Shown: positions 15,145 through 22,830, counted from the stretch's first letter. The stretch: 30,349 nt of DNA from Ruminococcus sp. UBA7158 (GCA_002491605.1 DKWG01000034.1:1-30349), one strand, 5' to 3'. Program-made: numbers and translations. The notes: generated from the letters alone by a model not told the origin.

Positions 15145-15245
15145 GCGGTATCAGCGGTACAGTATTAAAATCTGTACCGCTGATTTGTGCTGTTTAAGGG
15201 CTGAAAATTGCCGATAGGTAATGAATTCTTACCAAGCTTATATCC
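14938..15245. repeat. Direct repeat B, copy 2
   Basis: Second copy of 13944-14250, covering the XRE 3' part, the AGCGGTACAG hairpin and a more degenerate boundary dyad. Confidence 0.93.
15153..15181 (+). terminator. Hairpin after XRE copy 2
   Basis: AGCGGTACAG (15153-15162) with CTGTACCGCT (15172-15181), the same stem as after copy 1. Confidence 0.7.
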
Positions 15246-15279
15246 CGTGCACACCGATTATATGATGCTTATATGTTAA
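15213..15279. repeat. Cassette boundary element 2 with degenerate queA-tail-like end
   Basis: Dyad TAGGTAA...TTACCAA (15215-15235), then GCTTATATCCCGT as in element 1. The stretch at 15256-15279 reads GAT TAT ATG ATG CTT ATA TGT TAA (DYMMLIC-stop), similar to common QueA ends. Confidence 0.6.
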
Positions 15280-15317
15280 TAATATAACATAATATGTTGT
15301 AATTTACGCATAATGTG

Positions 15318-15346
15318 TTGACATATCATAAATCATACGATATACT
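15318..15346 (+). promoter_or_regulatory. Promoter of TA locus 3
   Basis: TTGACA (15318-15323), 17-bp spacer and TATACT (15341-15346). Just upstream is a near-palindrome AACATA-A-TATGTT (about 15286-15298), a candidate RelB/DinJ-type operator. It is unlike the operator of loci 1 and 2. Confidence 0.82.
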
Positions 15347-15368
15347 GCTATTAAAAGGAGTTGATGTT

Positions 15369-15650
15369 ATGCCTAAAGTATCTACGAACATCAGCATTGA
15401 TGCTGAAACAAAAGCAAGGGCACAGATAATGCTTGCTGATTTGGGAATGGATCTTTCTACTGCTGTAAATATTTTTCTCAGGCAGATGCTTTATGAAGGT
15501 GGAATTCCGTTTTCTATTACCAGAGACGTGCCTAACAAGATCACTCTTGATGCAATGAGCGAAGCACAGGAAATGTTACGTTCTCCCGAAAAGTACAAGA
15601 AGTATAACGATGTGGACAGTATGATGGAGGACATTCTGAGTGAAGTATGA
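15369..15650 (+). CDS. RelB/DinJ family antitoxin
   Basis: A 93-residue ribbon-helix-helix antitoxin: STNISIDAETKARAQIMLADLGMDLSTAVNIFLRQML at the N-terminus is the RelB/DinJ DNA-binding and dimer domain. A C-terminal helix (SEAQEMLRSPEKYKKYNDVDSMMEDIL) probably covers the toxin. GGAG (15357-15360) lies 8 nt before the ATG. Its end overlaps the start of the YafQ-like gene by 11 nt, so translation is coupled. Confidence 0.93.
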   Translation: MPKVSTNISIDAETKARAQIMLADLGMDLSTAVNIFLRQMLYEGGIPFSITRDVPNKITLDAMSEAQEMLRSPEKYKKYNDVDSMMEDILSEV

Positions 15651-15915
15651 AATTGTTCCTTCAAATCAGTTTAAGAAAGACTTAAAGCTTGCGCAAAAGC
15701 GAGGATATGACCTTGATAAAATTAAAAAGGTTATTACGGCTCTTGCCAACGGCGAGACACTCGAAGCAAAGTATCATGATCATTTGTTGAACGGAGATTA
15801 TGGCAGTTATCGAGAATGTCACATTCAGCCTGATTGGCTGCTTGTCTATCAAATAGATGGAGATCAATTGATATTGTTCTTGGCACGAACAGGTACGCAC
15901 AGTGATTTGTTTTAA
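15640..15915 (+). CDS. YafQ-type mRNA interferase toxin
   Basis: A 91-residue RelE-superfamily toxin of the YafQ branch, a ribosome-dependent endoribonuclease. The YafQ catalytic set is complete: His in YHDHLLNG, His and Asp-Trp in ECHIQPDW, and His plus Phe in GTHSDLF at the end. Translation starts at GTG 15640, with GGAGG (15626-15630) at 9 nt. The nearby ATG at 15647 is out of frame. It is paired with the overlapping RelB/DinJ gene and looks functional. Confidence 0.93.
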   Translation: MKYEIVPSNQFKKDLKLAQKRGYDLDKIKKVITALANGETLEAKYHDHLLNGDYGSYRECHIQPDWLLVYQIDGDQLILFLARTGTHSDLF

Positions 15916-15918
15916 GGA

Positions 15919-16000
15919 TTACCAATTGGCTTGTAAAAAACCGCCAATCGGTAAAATCTTATATACAATCAGCTTCGGCGATTGCACTTTCATTTATTAA
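15919..16000. repeat. Cassette boundary element 3 with displaced queA 3' end
   Basis: Dyad TTACCAATTGGC (15919-15930) with GCCAATCGGTAA (15943-15954), one mismatch, then ATCTTATAT as in element 1. Positions 15971-16000 read AGC TTC GGC GAT TGC ACT TTC ATT TAT TAA, SFGDCTFIY-stop, closely matching the QueA C-terminus SFGDCCLIL-stop. It has no start and no upstream queA sequence. Confidence 0.75.
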
Positions 16001-16047
16001 ATAATTGATTTTTTAAAAAAACTTGTGCGAAAGGCATGGTCATAAAC

Positions 16048-16503
16048 ATGGAACAAAAAGTAAGTGATATTCAGAAAAAACGAATTAAAGAAATAGAAAT
16101 GAAGGCAAACGATTTAGTAAATAAATGCGAGGTTATGTTTGTTACTTCCGTTAATGAAAAAGGTTATCCGAGAACCTGTTGTGTCAGTAAGCTATGCAAT
16201 GAGGGTTTTAGGGATATTTTCTTTGTAACTTCAAAAAGAAGTGAAAAGCAAGGAAAAGCAAAGCACTTTGAAGCAAACACAAAATCAAGCATTTGTTTTC
16301 AGCATGAGGGAGATTCGTTAACATTAGTTGGCGATGTTGAAATCATAACCGATAAGAATGAAATGCTCAGATTATGGAATGAGCAAGACAGAGCTTTTTT
16401 CCACAAGGGGATTGACGACCCCAAAATCAGATTCATACATTTTCATGCGATAGAAGCGACATTTTGGATTGAACATAAGTTTAGAACTGTAAAATATAAA
16501 TGA
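16048..16503 (+). CDS. Pyridoxamine 5'-phosphate oxidase-like (FMN split-barrel) protein
   Basis: A protein of about 151 residues with the split-barrel flavin-binding fold of the PPOX superfamily: CEVMFVTSVNEKGYPRTCCVSKL, DIFFVTSKRSEKQGKAKHFEANTKSSICF, then SLTLVGDVEII and a C-terminal IEATFWI block. Members bind FMN or related cofactors and many are uncharacterised; the substrate cannot be told. Two starts are possible. ATG 16036 is only 1 nt after AAAGG, whereas ATG 16048 has a longer but workable spacing and is chosen here. It lies just outside the toxin-antitoxin array. Confidence 0.8.
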   Translation: MEQKVSDIQKKRIKEIEMKANDLVNKCEVMFVTSVNEKGYPRTCCVSKLCNEGFRDIFFVTSKRSEKQGKAKHFEANTKSSICFQHEGDSLTLVGDVEIITDKNEMLRLWNEQDRAFFHKGIDDPKIRFIHFHAIEATFWIEHKFRTVKYK

Positions 16504-16531
16504 GCTATAAACCGAAGTTTATAGCTCATTT
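16498..16531 (+). terminator. Hairpin overlapping the PPOX-like stop codon
   Basis: Perfect 15-bp stem AAATGAGCTATAAAC (16498-16512) with GTTTATAGCTCATTT (16517-16531), tetraloop CGAA. The stop codon (16501-16503) is inside the left arm. The T-tract is short. Confidence 0.7.
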
Positions 16532-16594
16532 ATGGCTGTATGAAATAAGTATACAGTTGTCGGTGTTAAAACTGTGTATTCAAAACAAGTATCC

Positions 16595-16900
16595 TCACAA
16601 CCTCCACTCAAACTTATCCATATCCACTCGTCCATCCGCCAAAAACTCGACACCGTCCTTCTCCAAAAGCTCTCTTTGCACATTTATCCCACCGAAAGCA
16701 AACGCCTCGGAGAGCTTGCCGTCTTTAGTCACAACACGGTAGCAGGGGATAGAATCGGGGTCAGGGTTGACATGTAGGGCGTAACCGACAACCCTTGACC
16801 ATGCGGGGTTACCTGCAAGCGCCGCAACTCTTCCGTAGGACGCAACCTTTCCTTTCGGTATTTGCTTGACTATTTCGTATATCCTTTCAAAGGTGTTCAT
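16595..16900 (-). CDS. MGMT-family (alkylated-DNA-binding domain) protein
   Basis: A 101-residue protein matching only the C-terminal DNA-binding domain of O6-methylguanine methyltransferases: FERIYEIVKQIPKGKVASYGRVAALAG, SRVVGYAL (the Arg-finger helix), then IPCYRVV and FAFGGINVQRELLEKDGV. The usual active site is PCHRV. Here the alkyl-accepting Cys is kept but His is replaced by Tyr. Alkyltransferase-like proteins instead have Trp in place of Cys. It may therefore be a single-domain transferase or a lesion-binding protein; the sequence does not decide. It stands alone between convergent neighbours. Confidence 0.88.
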   Translation of the reverse strand: MNTFERIYEIVKQIPKGKVASYGRVAALAGNPAWSRVVGYALHVNPDPDSIPCYRVVTKDGKLSEAFAFGGINVQRELLEKDGVEFLADGRVDMDKFEWRL

Positions 16901-16950
16901 ATTTTGCCTGCTTTCTGTTCAATATTTTTTATACCGATACGAGTATTATG

Positions 16951-16992
16951 AAATTCGCACAAAACCAAACTGATTTGATTTTGTGCGAATTT
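16951..16992. terminator. Terminator after alpha-xylosidase gene
   Basis: Perfect 14-bp stem AAATTCGCACAAAA (16951-16964) with TTTTGTGCGAATTT (16979-16992). T runs occur on both exits, longer on the plus side. It lies between the GH31 3' end and the MGMT-like 5' end. Confidence 0.75.
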
Positions 16993-17031
16993 TTCATGTA
17001 TAAATATTTCTTAATCGAATCTTATCAATGC

Positions 17032-19371
17032 TTACAGCTCGATAACAATCTCATCGGTGTTAGGCTCGCATACAGCTGACTTGTCGCTGCCGGAGAGCTT
17101 AACGGTGAAGCGCTTGTCGGACTTAGTATATCTCACTGTAACTGTATTATTCTTTCTTTCAGCGGTTATTTCAGTTATCAGTTCGGCATCCTTGCTGTAC
17201 ACGGCTGTGTGTGCAGTCGCACCGTCCTCAAGCTCGTAAATAACAGCCTCGGCATTGTTAAGATAATCATACTCGAAGTCGTTTTCAAAATCGCCGTAGA
17301 CGATAATTGAGTTGGGCTTAGCAAGTATCGGCATCTTGAAGTAGTCAAGCTTTTCAGTGTACCACTTTTCGCCGTCGTATACCTTACCGGTTATGACATC
17401 TGTCCATTTGCCCTTGGGGAGATAGTATTGAGCAATGCCCTTGTCGTTCATGATGGGAGCGACTAAGATATTGTCGCCCAGCATATACTGACGGTCTAAG
17501 GTGTGGCAGGTGGGATCATCTGCGAAGCCTAAAACCATTGCTCTCATCATCGGGACGCCCTTTTCGTGTGTCTTAACAGCCTGAGAGAAGATGTAAGGCA
17601 TTAGCTTGCCCTTTAAGTTTGTGAAGAATCTTAAAACATCGCAGGCTTCTTCGTCAAAGAGCCAAGGTACTCTGTAGGAGCTGTTGCCGTGAAGTCTTGA
17701 ATGGGTGGACAAAAGTCCGAATGCGCACCATCTCTTGTAGATATCAGGTGTTGCTGTTGACTCAAAGCCTGATATGTCGTGCGAGAAGAAGCCAAAGCCT
17801 GAGATTGACAGCGATAGTCCGCCTCTTAAGGTCTCAGCCATAGAGGAATACTCAGCCGAGCAGTCGCCGCCCCAGTGGACAGGGAACTGCTGACCGCCTG
17901 CCGTTGCACTTCTTGCAAATAAGCAAGCCTTGTTTTCACCGTAGTATTCCTTCAGGACTTCAAATACCGTCTTGTTGTATAGGTAAGTGTAGTAGTTGTG
18001 CATCTTTATCGGGTCTGCGCCGTTGTAGTAGACAACATCTGTTGGGATTCTTTCGCCGAAGTCGGTCTTAAATGTGTCAACACCCATCTCGCACAATGCT
18101 CTGAGCTTTTCCTTATACCACTCGCAGGCTTCGGGATTGGTGAAGTCTACAATTGCCATACCGGGCTGCCACATATCGCACTGGAATACAGAACCGTCCT
18201 TATTTAAGATGAAGTAATCGTTTTCAACGCCTTCGTCAAACAGCTTTGAACGCTGACCGATGTATGGATTGATCCATACGCAGGTCTTAAGTCCCTTGTC
18301 CTTGTGCAAACGCTCAAGCATAGCCTTGGGGTCGGGGAATTGACGGGTGTCCCACTCAAAGTTGCACCACTCGTATTCCTTCATCCAGAAGCAGTCGAAG
18401 TGGAAGACCGAGAGCGGGATCTTGCGCTCTGCCATGCCGTCGATAAATGAGTTGATGGTTTCTTCGTCATATTTGGTTGTAAACGAGGTTGTGAGCCAAA
18501 GACCGAATGTAAATGCAGGGGGAAGAGCCGGTCTGCCTGTCAAGAGAGTGTAATTTGAAATTACATCTTCAAGATTCTCGCCGCCAATAACAAAGTATTC
18601 AATGCTTTCGCCGGGAACGGTTATGGAAACCTTTGAAACGGTATCGGAAGCCACTTCAAATGAAACGTTGTCGGGGCTGTTTACAAATACGCCGTATCCG
18701 ACAGATGATACATAGAAGGGGATAGACTTATAAGACTGCTCGCAGCAGGTTCCGCCGTCGGCGTTCCATGTTTCAACTGATTGACCGTTTTTAACAAACG
18801 GTGTGAACTTTTCGCCGAAGCCGTAGATGTACTCACCTACGTCTAATGTCAGCTGTTCACGAAGGTATGATGTTCCGGGGTTTGAAGGATATGCCCAGAA
18901 GGTATCGTCGACATGAGTGCCCAAGCGGCGCTCTGCACGGCTTTTCTGCTCCTGAATGTATGTCAGCGCACGGTAGGAGCCGCCTGTCAGGTGCTTGTCG
19001 CCGTAGTAATACTGAATGCTCCAGTCGCCGAGGCTTATTACGACCTTAGTCTTGCCTGAAACAAGAACTATTTCCTTTTCATCGCTTGTGATGGTTGGCT
19101 TGAAGCCGGTGTCCTCGTTAAGCTCAAAATGAGCAACAGGGTCAACAGTGCCCTTGTAGTGAACAACGCTTACCTTGATGACATTTTCCATAGTTGAGGA
19201 TATAGTCATTTCAAGGTTCGGTCCGCCGAGAGTCTGTCCTCTATTCCAAATTTTTGAAGGAGTGACAAGTATCTTTATAGAGTTCTCGCCGATTTCCGTT
19301 TCGTAAGCTTGCTGAGCATAATTAACGTCGTAGCCGACTTGATTCAGCCAGTAGCCGTCAGAAAATTTCAT
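17032..19371 (-). CDS. GH31 alpha-xylosidase (YicI-type)
   Basis: A 779-residue cytoplasmic enzyme that releases alpha-linked xylose, as from xyloglucan-derived isoprimeverose (EC 3.2.1.177). The length and motif match E. coli YicI (772 residues). The nucleophile Asp437 lies in VDTFKTDFGERIPTDV, a motif shared with YicI. The acid/base Asp503 lies in HWGGDCSAEYSSM. The substrate loop RSATAGGQQFPVHW and HDISGFE are also present. No signal peptide is present. AAAGGA lies about 10 nt before the ATG. It is 76 nt downstream of a CapA-like gene on the same strand, with no terminator seen between them. The expected substrate is xylo- or xyloglucan oligosaccharides. Confidence 0.95.
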   Translation of the reverse strand: MKFSDGYWLNQVGYDVNYAQQAYETEIGENSIKILVTPSKIWNRGQTLGGPNLEMTISSTMENVIKVSVVHYKGTVDPVAHFELNEDTGFKPTITSDEKEIVLVSGKTKVVISLGDWSIQYYYGDKHLTGGSYRALTYIQEQKSRAERRLGTHVDDTFWAYPSNPGTSYLREQLTLDVGEYIYGFGEKFTPFVKNGQSVETWNADGGTCCEQSYKSIPFYVSSVGYGVFVNSPDNVSFEVASDTVSKVSITVPGESIEYFVIGGENLEDVISNYTLLTGRPALPPAFTFGLWLTTSFTTKYDEETINSFIDGMAERKIPLSVFHFDCFWMKEYEWCNFEWDTRQFPDPKAMLERLHKDKGLKTCVWINPYIGQRSKLFDEGVENDYFILNKDGSVFQCDMWQPGMAIVDFTNPEACEWYKEKLRALCEMGVDTFKTDFGERIPTDVVYYNGADPIKMHNYYTYLYNKTVFEVLKEYYGENKACLFARSATAGGQQFPVHWGGDCSAEYSSMAETLRGGLSLSISGFGFFSHDISGFESTATPDIYKRWCAFGLLSTHSRLHGNSSYRVPWLFDEEACDVLRFFTNLKGKLMPYIFSQAVKTHEKGVPMMRAMVLGFADDPTCHTLDRQYMLGDNILVAPIMNDKGIAQYYLPKGKWTDVITGKVYDGEKWYTEKLDYFKMPILAKPNSIIVYGDFENDFEYDYLNNAEAVIYELEDGATAHTAVYSKDAELITEITAERKNNTVTVRYTKSDKRFTVKLSGSDKSAVCEPNTDEIVIEL

Positions 19372-19447
19372 ACTTAATTCGTCCTTTCGGTTTTTAAATA
19401 TTTATATTTATGAAGAGCTTAGCTCCTCAATATATCGTGTATTATGA

Positions 19448-20707
19448 TTATTCAACGCTTAAAAACTCCTCGGGAATGTAGCTTAAGACATGATCCAAGC
19501 GCTTGCGGTTGAAGCCCTCGCAGCCGTGAGCGTCTAAAAGCTCCTGAGTATATGTTGCGTACGGTTCGATGTGAATGTTTGAATAGTTTGCGCCGTATTG
19601 AGTAATTATCGGTATAGCCTTGACATTTTCAATGGTAACCTCGCCGGTATCCATGTTCTTGACGACATCCAAGTCGCCGATGATTCCGACCATCGTAAGA
19701 TAGTAGCTCTGAGCCGACACGAAATTGCCCAGGCAATAATAGCAAAACGCTTTTCCGCCGTCAGGCTTGTCGTAATAGCTCATTCCCTGAGCTGTATGCG
19801 GCTGAGTGCCGATGATGAGGTCTGCGCCCCAGTCAACGAGGTTTTGGGTTACTCTGAGCTGACTTTCTGTCTGCTCATTTATGGTTTCCTTGCCGTAGTG
19901 AGCGGAGACAACAACTACGTCTGCAAGCTCGTTTGCAAGTCTTACCTGCTGCTCGACAAGCTCAGCTTCCTTTAAATAGGTGATGCGGCACTCTGAGTCA
20001 GCAGGGAGGGAAAGGCCGTTGGTGTGCTCCATGTAGCCCAAAAAGGCAAAGGTGATGCCGTTTACCTCTAAAATGCGGATGTTGTTCATGTCTGCTTCAT
20101 CGCGGTATGCACCGTAGCGGATTATTCCGTCGTGAGAATCCCAGAACTTAAGAGTAGCTAAAAGTCCTTTTTCACCCCTGTCCAAAACATGGTTATTAGA
20201 CAGTGAGAACACATTAAAGCCTAAGTCTATCATCTTTTCGCCCAAGTCGGCAGGGGAGCAGAATCTGGGATAATCGCTCGGCTCAAGCTCGTCGGTTACA
20301 ACAGTTTCCTGATTTAATATTGCGATATCCGCACCGTCGAGATACTTCTCTATTTTTTCATAAACAAAGTCGAAGTCATAGCCCTCCTTGCCGTTTGCCT
20401 TGGCACGCCTTCTCGCCTGATTATAAATAGATGAGTGTATCAAGTTGTCTCCGGCGCAGACGAGATGAACCCTTCTGATATCAGGCTCTTTAGGAGGCTC
20501 AGTCTGCAAAATATCCGTTTCGTCGGGGACGGTAGTTATCGACGACTCTTCGGTTGTTACAGCTTCAAGAGAATCTGTTTTCGGATTTGTTGTATCCTGT
20601 GCAGTTCTTGTGCCGGATGAAGCATTGTTTTCTTCAATGCGGGCACAGCTGCAAAGGGAAAATACTATTGTCAACGCCATTAAAAGGCATTTAAATCTTT
20701 TAAACAT
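19448..20707 (-). CDS. CapA-family (PGA_cap) lipoprotein
   Basis: A 419-residue protein with a signal peptide and a lipobox-like end (LMALTIVFSLCSC, Cys at about residue 21), so probably a lipoprotein on the outer face of the membrane. A Ser/Thr-rich linker precedes a metallophosphatase-like CapA domain: VCAGDNLIHSSIY, NQETVV, FSLSNNHVLDRGEKG, VVSAHYGKE and IIGTQPHTAQGM. CapA proteins take part in poly-gamma-glutamate capsule handling in bacilli, but lone copies like this one are of unknown role; no capB/capC is nearby. GTG 20716 is possible, but ATG 20707 has AGAGG at about 10 nt. Confidence 0.9.
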   Translation of the reverse strand: MFKRFKCLLMALTIVFSLCSCARIEENNASSGTRTAQDTTNPKTDSLEAVTTEESSITTVPDETDILQTEPPKEPDIRRVHLVCAGDNLIHSSIYNQARRRAKANGKEGYDFDFVYEKIEKYLDGADIAILNQETVVTDELEPSDYPRFCSPADLGEKMIDLGFNVFSLSNNHVLDRGEKGLLATLKFWDSHDGIIRYGAYRDEADMNNIRILEVNGITFAFLGYMEHTNGLSLPADSECRITYLKEAELVEQQVRLANELADVVVVSAHYGKETINEQTESQLRVTQNLVDWGADLIIGTQPHTAQGMSYYDKPDGGKAFCYYCLGNFVSAQSYYLTMVGIIGDLDVVKNMDTGEVTIENVKAIPIITQYGANYSNIHIEPYATYTQELLDAHGCEGFNRKRLDHVLSYIPEEFLSVE

Positions 20708-20741
20708 CAGTACCACGCCTCTGAGGTGAATTTCTACAGCG

Positions 20742-20770
20742 ATTATATCAAAATATTATACAAATAGCAA
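20742..20770 (-). promoter_or_regulatory. Promoter of CapA-like gene
   Basis: On the minus strand TTGCTA (20770-20765), a 17-bp spacer and TATAAT (20747-20742), about 35 nt before the start. Confidence 0.7.
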
Positions 20771-20913
20771 GTGGGAATATTGAAACTCAATACCTATATA
20801 TGCTGATAAAAGTTTAATTTACTTATATTAATTGTCTCCTATAACGTTGAGAAGGGTCCGGTGCATTTATTTTGGCTGAGCCTTGCAATGTCCTCACTGT
20901 TTAAATAAATGGC

Positions 20914-20942
20914 TTGTTGGGTCGTTTCATATTTGGTATACT
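20914..20942 (+). promoter_or_regulatory. Promoter of sugar-binding lipoprotein gene
   Basis: TTGTTG (20914-20919), a 17-bp spacer and TATACT (20937-20942), 43 nt before the ATG. Confidence 0.6.
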
Positions 20943-20984
20943 GAAAATACAAAACAATAATATCAGCAGGAGGTATAAGCATAT

Positions 20985-22436
20985 ATGAAAAGAATATTTG
21001 CGATGTTTATGGCGGCTGTATTGATAGTTTCATTTGTCGGATGCGGCAAGAAAAAGGGTCGTGAGATTATTCATGTAACCTTGTCTACTCAGGACGCCGA
21101 GGCTATTTTGGCTGCTGCAGGAATCACACTTCCCGACGTAGAGAACGCCAAGGGAGCAAACACAGTAGTTAAATATCTGGCATGGGGAGATCCCTTCCAC
21201 AACTACGATGAGAACGAAGTGGTAAACACAGGCTTCTTCACATTCACCGAAAAATACGGCGGAGAGCTGGAATGGATTGAATGTGAGTACATGGAAAGAT
21301 TCAATGATCTTTCAAGAAACGTCTTGGGCGGAACTCCTCCGGATATGTTCCCGGCAGGAACAAGTGCAACAGCTACATACCCGATGAGATGTATAAAGGG
21401 AATGTTCCAGTCTATCGACGATTACATTGATTACAGTGATCCGCTTTGGCAGGATGTTGCCGAGGTTGCAGATTCATTCTCGTTCAGAGACAAGCACTTT
21501 ACAATTGTCACAGACACAACATTTAAAGATATCGTTGCATACAACACAAGAGTCATGGCGGAGTGGGGATTTGACGACCCTGCGTCCCTGTATTTCAACG
21601 ATGAGTGGACATGGCAGACCTTCTACAACTACTGCATGGACTTCTCGGATATCGATGAAAACAGATTTGCCCTCGACGGTCAGGCATACACAAACTCACT
21701 CGTTCAGGCAACAGGTCAAAACTTCATTCACAGAGCTGACGACGGCACTTACTATTCTAACCTTGACTCACCCGAGATCGAGCGTGCAGAGCAGATGCTT
21801 TATGATTTGACCAAGAATGACTGTACCTATCACGAAGGCAACAGCTACTGGGCACAGAGAAACGGCGTCTTGGGCGGCGGCATGAAGGAAGGACTTTGCC
21901 TGTTCTATATCTGCGAAACGTGGGCGTTTACAGGAACTGTTGAAGAGGTTTCCGCAGTTTGGGGCGATGTTTCTGCAAATGAGGTTATGTTCTGCCCGCT
22001 CCCGAGAGACGAAAACGGTGACGGCAACTACTATCTTTTGTCGCAGATAAACGGATATATGCTCTGCACCGGTGCTTTGAATCCCGAGGGAGCTGCGCTC
22101 TTGGCTTCCTGTGAGAGATTTAAGCTTTTGGATCCTACGGTTATCGATATCGACCGCAAGCAGCTTGAAGAAAAGTATCTTTGGACAAAGGATATGCTCG
22201 ATATGTATGACACCTGCAAGGCTATAGCTAAGGCTAATCCGAGAGCAATAGTTACAGGCGATATGACCGACGGACTCAACTCTGCTGTTTCAACCTTCCA
22301 GTACGGTCCCTGCCGTTCTGCAAATCCTTCAACATGGGCACAGGTTAAGGAGCAGTATTCCGAAAACGTTGATTACTACCTTGAAGAGCTTAACGCTCTT
22401 ATGGTTGACTTCGCTGAAAACGGAGTAATAGAGTAA
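20985..22436 (+). CDS. Extracellular solute-binding lipoprotein (ABC sugar uptake type)
   Basis: A 483-residue protein with a signal peptide and lipobox SFVGC (Cys20) followed by a KKK-rich start, so a surface lipoprotein. The body resembles family 1 sugar-binding proteins: VVKYLAWGDPFHNYDE, then GGTPPDMFPAG and FKDIVAYNTRVMAEWGFDDP, with many aromatic residues suited to oligosaccharide binding. No permease or ATPase gene lies beside it, so it must share a transporter encoded elsewhere or act as a binding protein only. AGGAGG (20970-20975) precedes the ATG. A strong terminator closes it as a single-gene unit. Its position among xylan genes suggests a plant oligosaccharide ligand; this is inference. 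Confidence 0.88.
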   Translation: MKRIFAMFMAAVLIVSFVGCGKKKGREIIHVTLSTQDAEAILAAAGITLPDVENAKGANTVVKYLAWGDPFHNYDENEVVNTGFFTFTEKYGGELEWIECEYMERFNDLSRNVLGGTPPDMFPAGTSATATYPMRCIKGMFQSIDDYIDYSDPLWQDVAEVADSFSFRDKHFTIVTDTTFKDIVAYNTRVMAEWGFDDPASLYFNDEWTWQTFYNYCMDFSDIDENRFALDGQAYTNSLVQATGQNFIHRADDGTYYSNLDSPEIERAEQMLYDLTKNDCTYHEGNSYWAQRNGVLGGGMKEGLCLFYICETWAFTGTVEEVSAVWGDVSANEVMFCPLPRDENGDGNYYLLSQINGYMLCTGALNPEGAALLASCERFKLLDPTVIDIDRKQLEEKYLWTKDMLDMYDTCKAIAKANPRAIVTGDMTDGLNSAVSTFQYGPCRSANPSTWAQVKEQYSENVDYYLEELNALMVDFAENGVIE

Positions 22437-22504
22437 GATATCTAAGCTATAATTGATAATTTCTAAACCTCAATATACCTATTTTTGCAGGCGTATTCCT
22501 CTGT

Positions 22505-22546
22505 AAAACGCAAAACAGCTCACTTTCGGTGGGCTGTTTTGCGTTT
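22505..22546 (+). terminator. Terminator after binding-protein gene
   Basis: Long stem: AAACGCAAAACAGCTCAC (22506-22523) with GTGGGCTGTTTTGCGTTT (22529-22546), loop of 5 nt and one G-T pair. Confidence 0.9.
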
Positions 22547-22599
22547 GGGCAATATTTATATTAACATTTAAATGATGTCCCATAAACAAGCTGCAAAAT

Positions 22600-22760
22600 C
22601 CATCCGTCAGCTATTTTGTGGTTTACTATGCGAGCTGTTCAAAATAGCATCGCTATCACTGTAAACAGGAAGCAGCATTATATAGGTAGCGCTTTATACT
22701 ATTTTCCCGTCAATCGATAGACCTTGTCTATCGATTGACACTGTCACTATAATGCTAAAC
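22600..22760. other. Intergenic block of nested inverted repeats
   Basis: Between convergent genes, with no gene visible. GCTATTTTG (22610-22618) pairs with CAAAATAGC (22640-22648). AGCATTATA (22674-22682) pairs with TATAATGCT (22748-22756) and encloses a perfect 13-bp stem GTCAATCGATAGA (22709-22721) with TCTATCGATTGAC (22727-22739). It could be a small palindromic repeat or a structured RNA; neither can be shown here. Confidence 0.55.
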
Positions 22761-22782
22761 TAGTTTTCGTTTATAAAGTATC

Positions 22783-22830
22783 TAAAAAATCAGCCGCAAA
22801 ATCTGTGACAAAGCGATTTTGCAGCTGATT
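22783..22830 (-). terminator. Terminator of the esterase gene
   Basis: Stem AATCAGC-C-GCAAAATC (22788-22803) with GATTTTGC-A-GCTGATT (22815-22830), one mismatch. On the minus strand a run of six Ts follows. Confidence 0.85.

Noticed and set aside
13141..15960. CRISPR array or integron attC array
   Set aside because: The repeats are long flanks of toxin-antitoxin genes, not short regularly spaced units, and no cas gene or integrase is in the window. The boundary dyads do not show a clear attC layout.
18846..19049. Open frame on the plus strand inside the GH31 gene
   Set aside because: Shadow of a well-conserved alpha-xylosidase reading frame; no family features.
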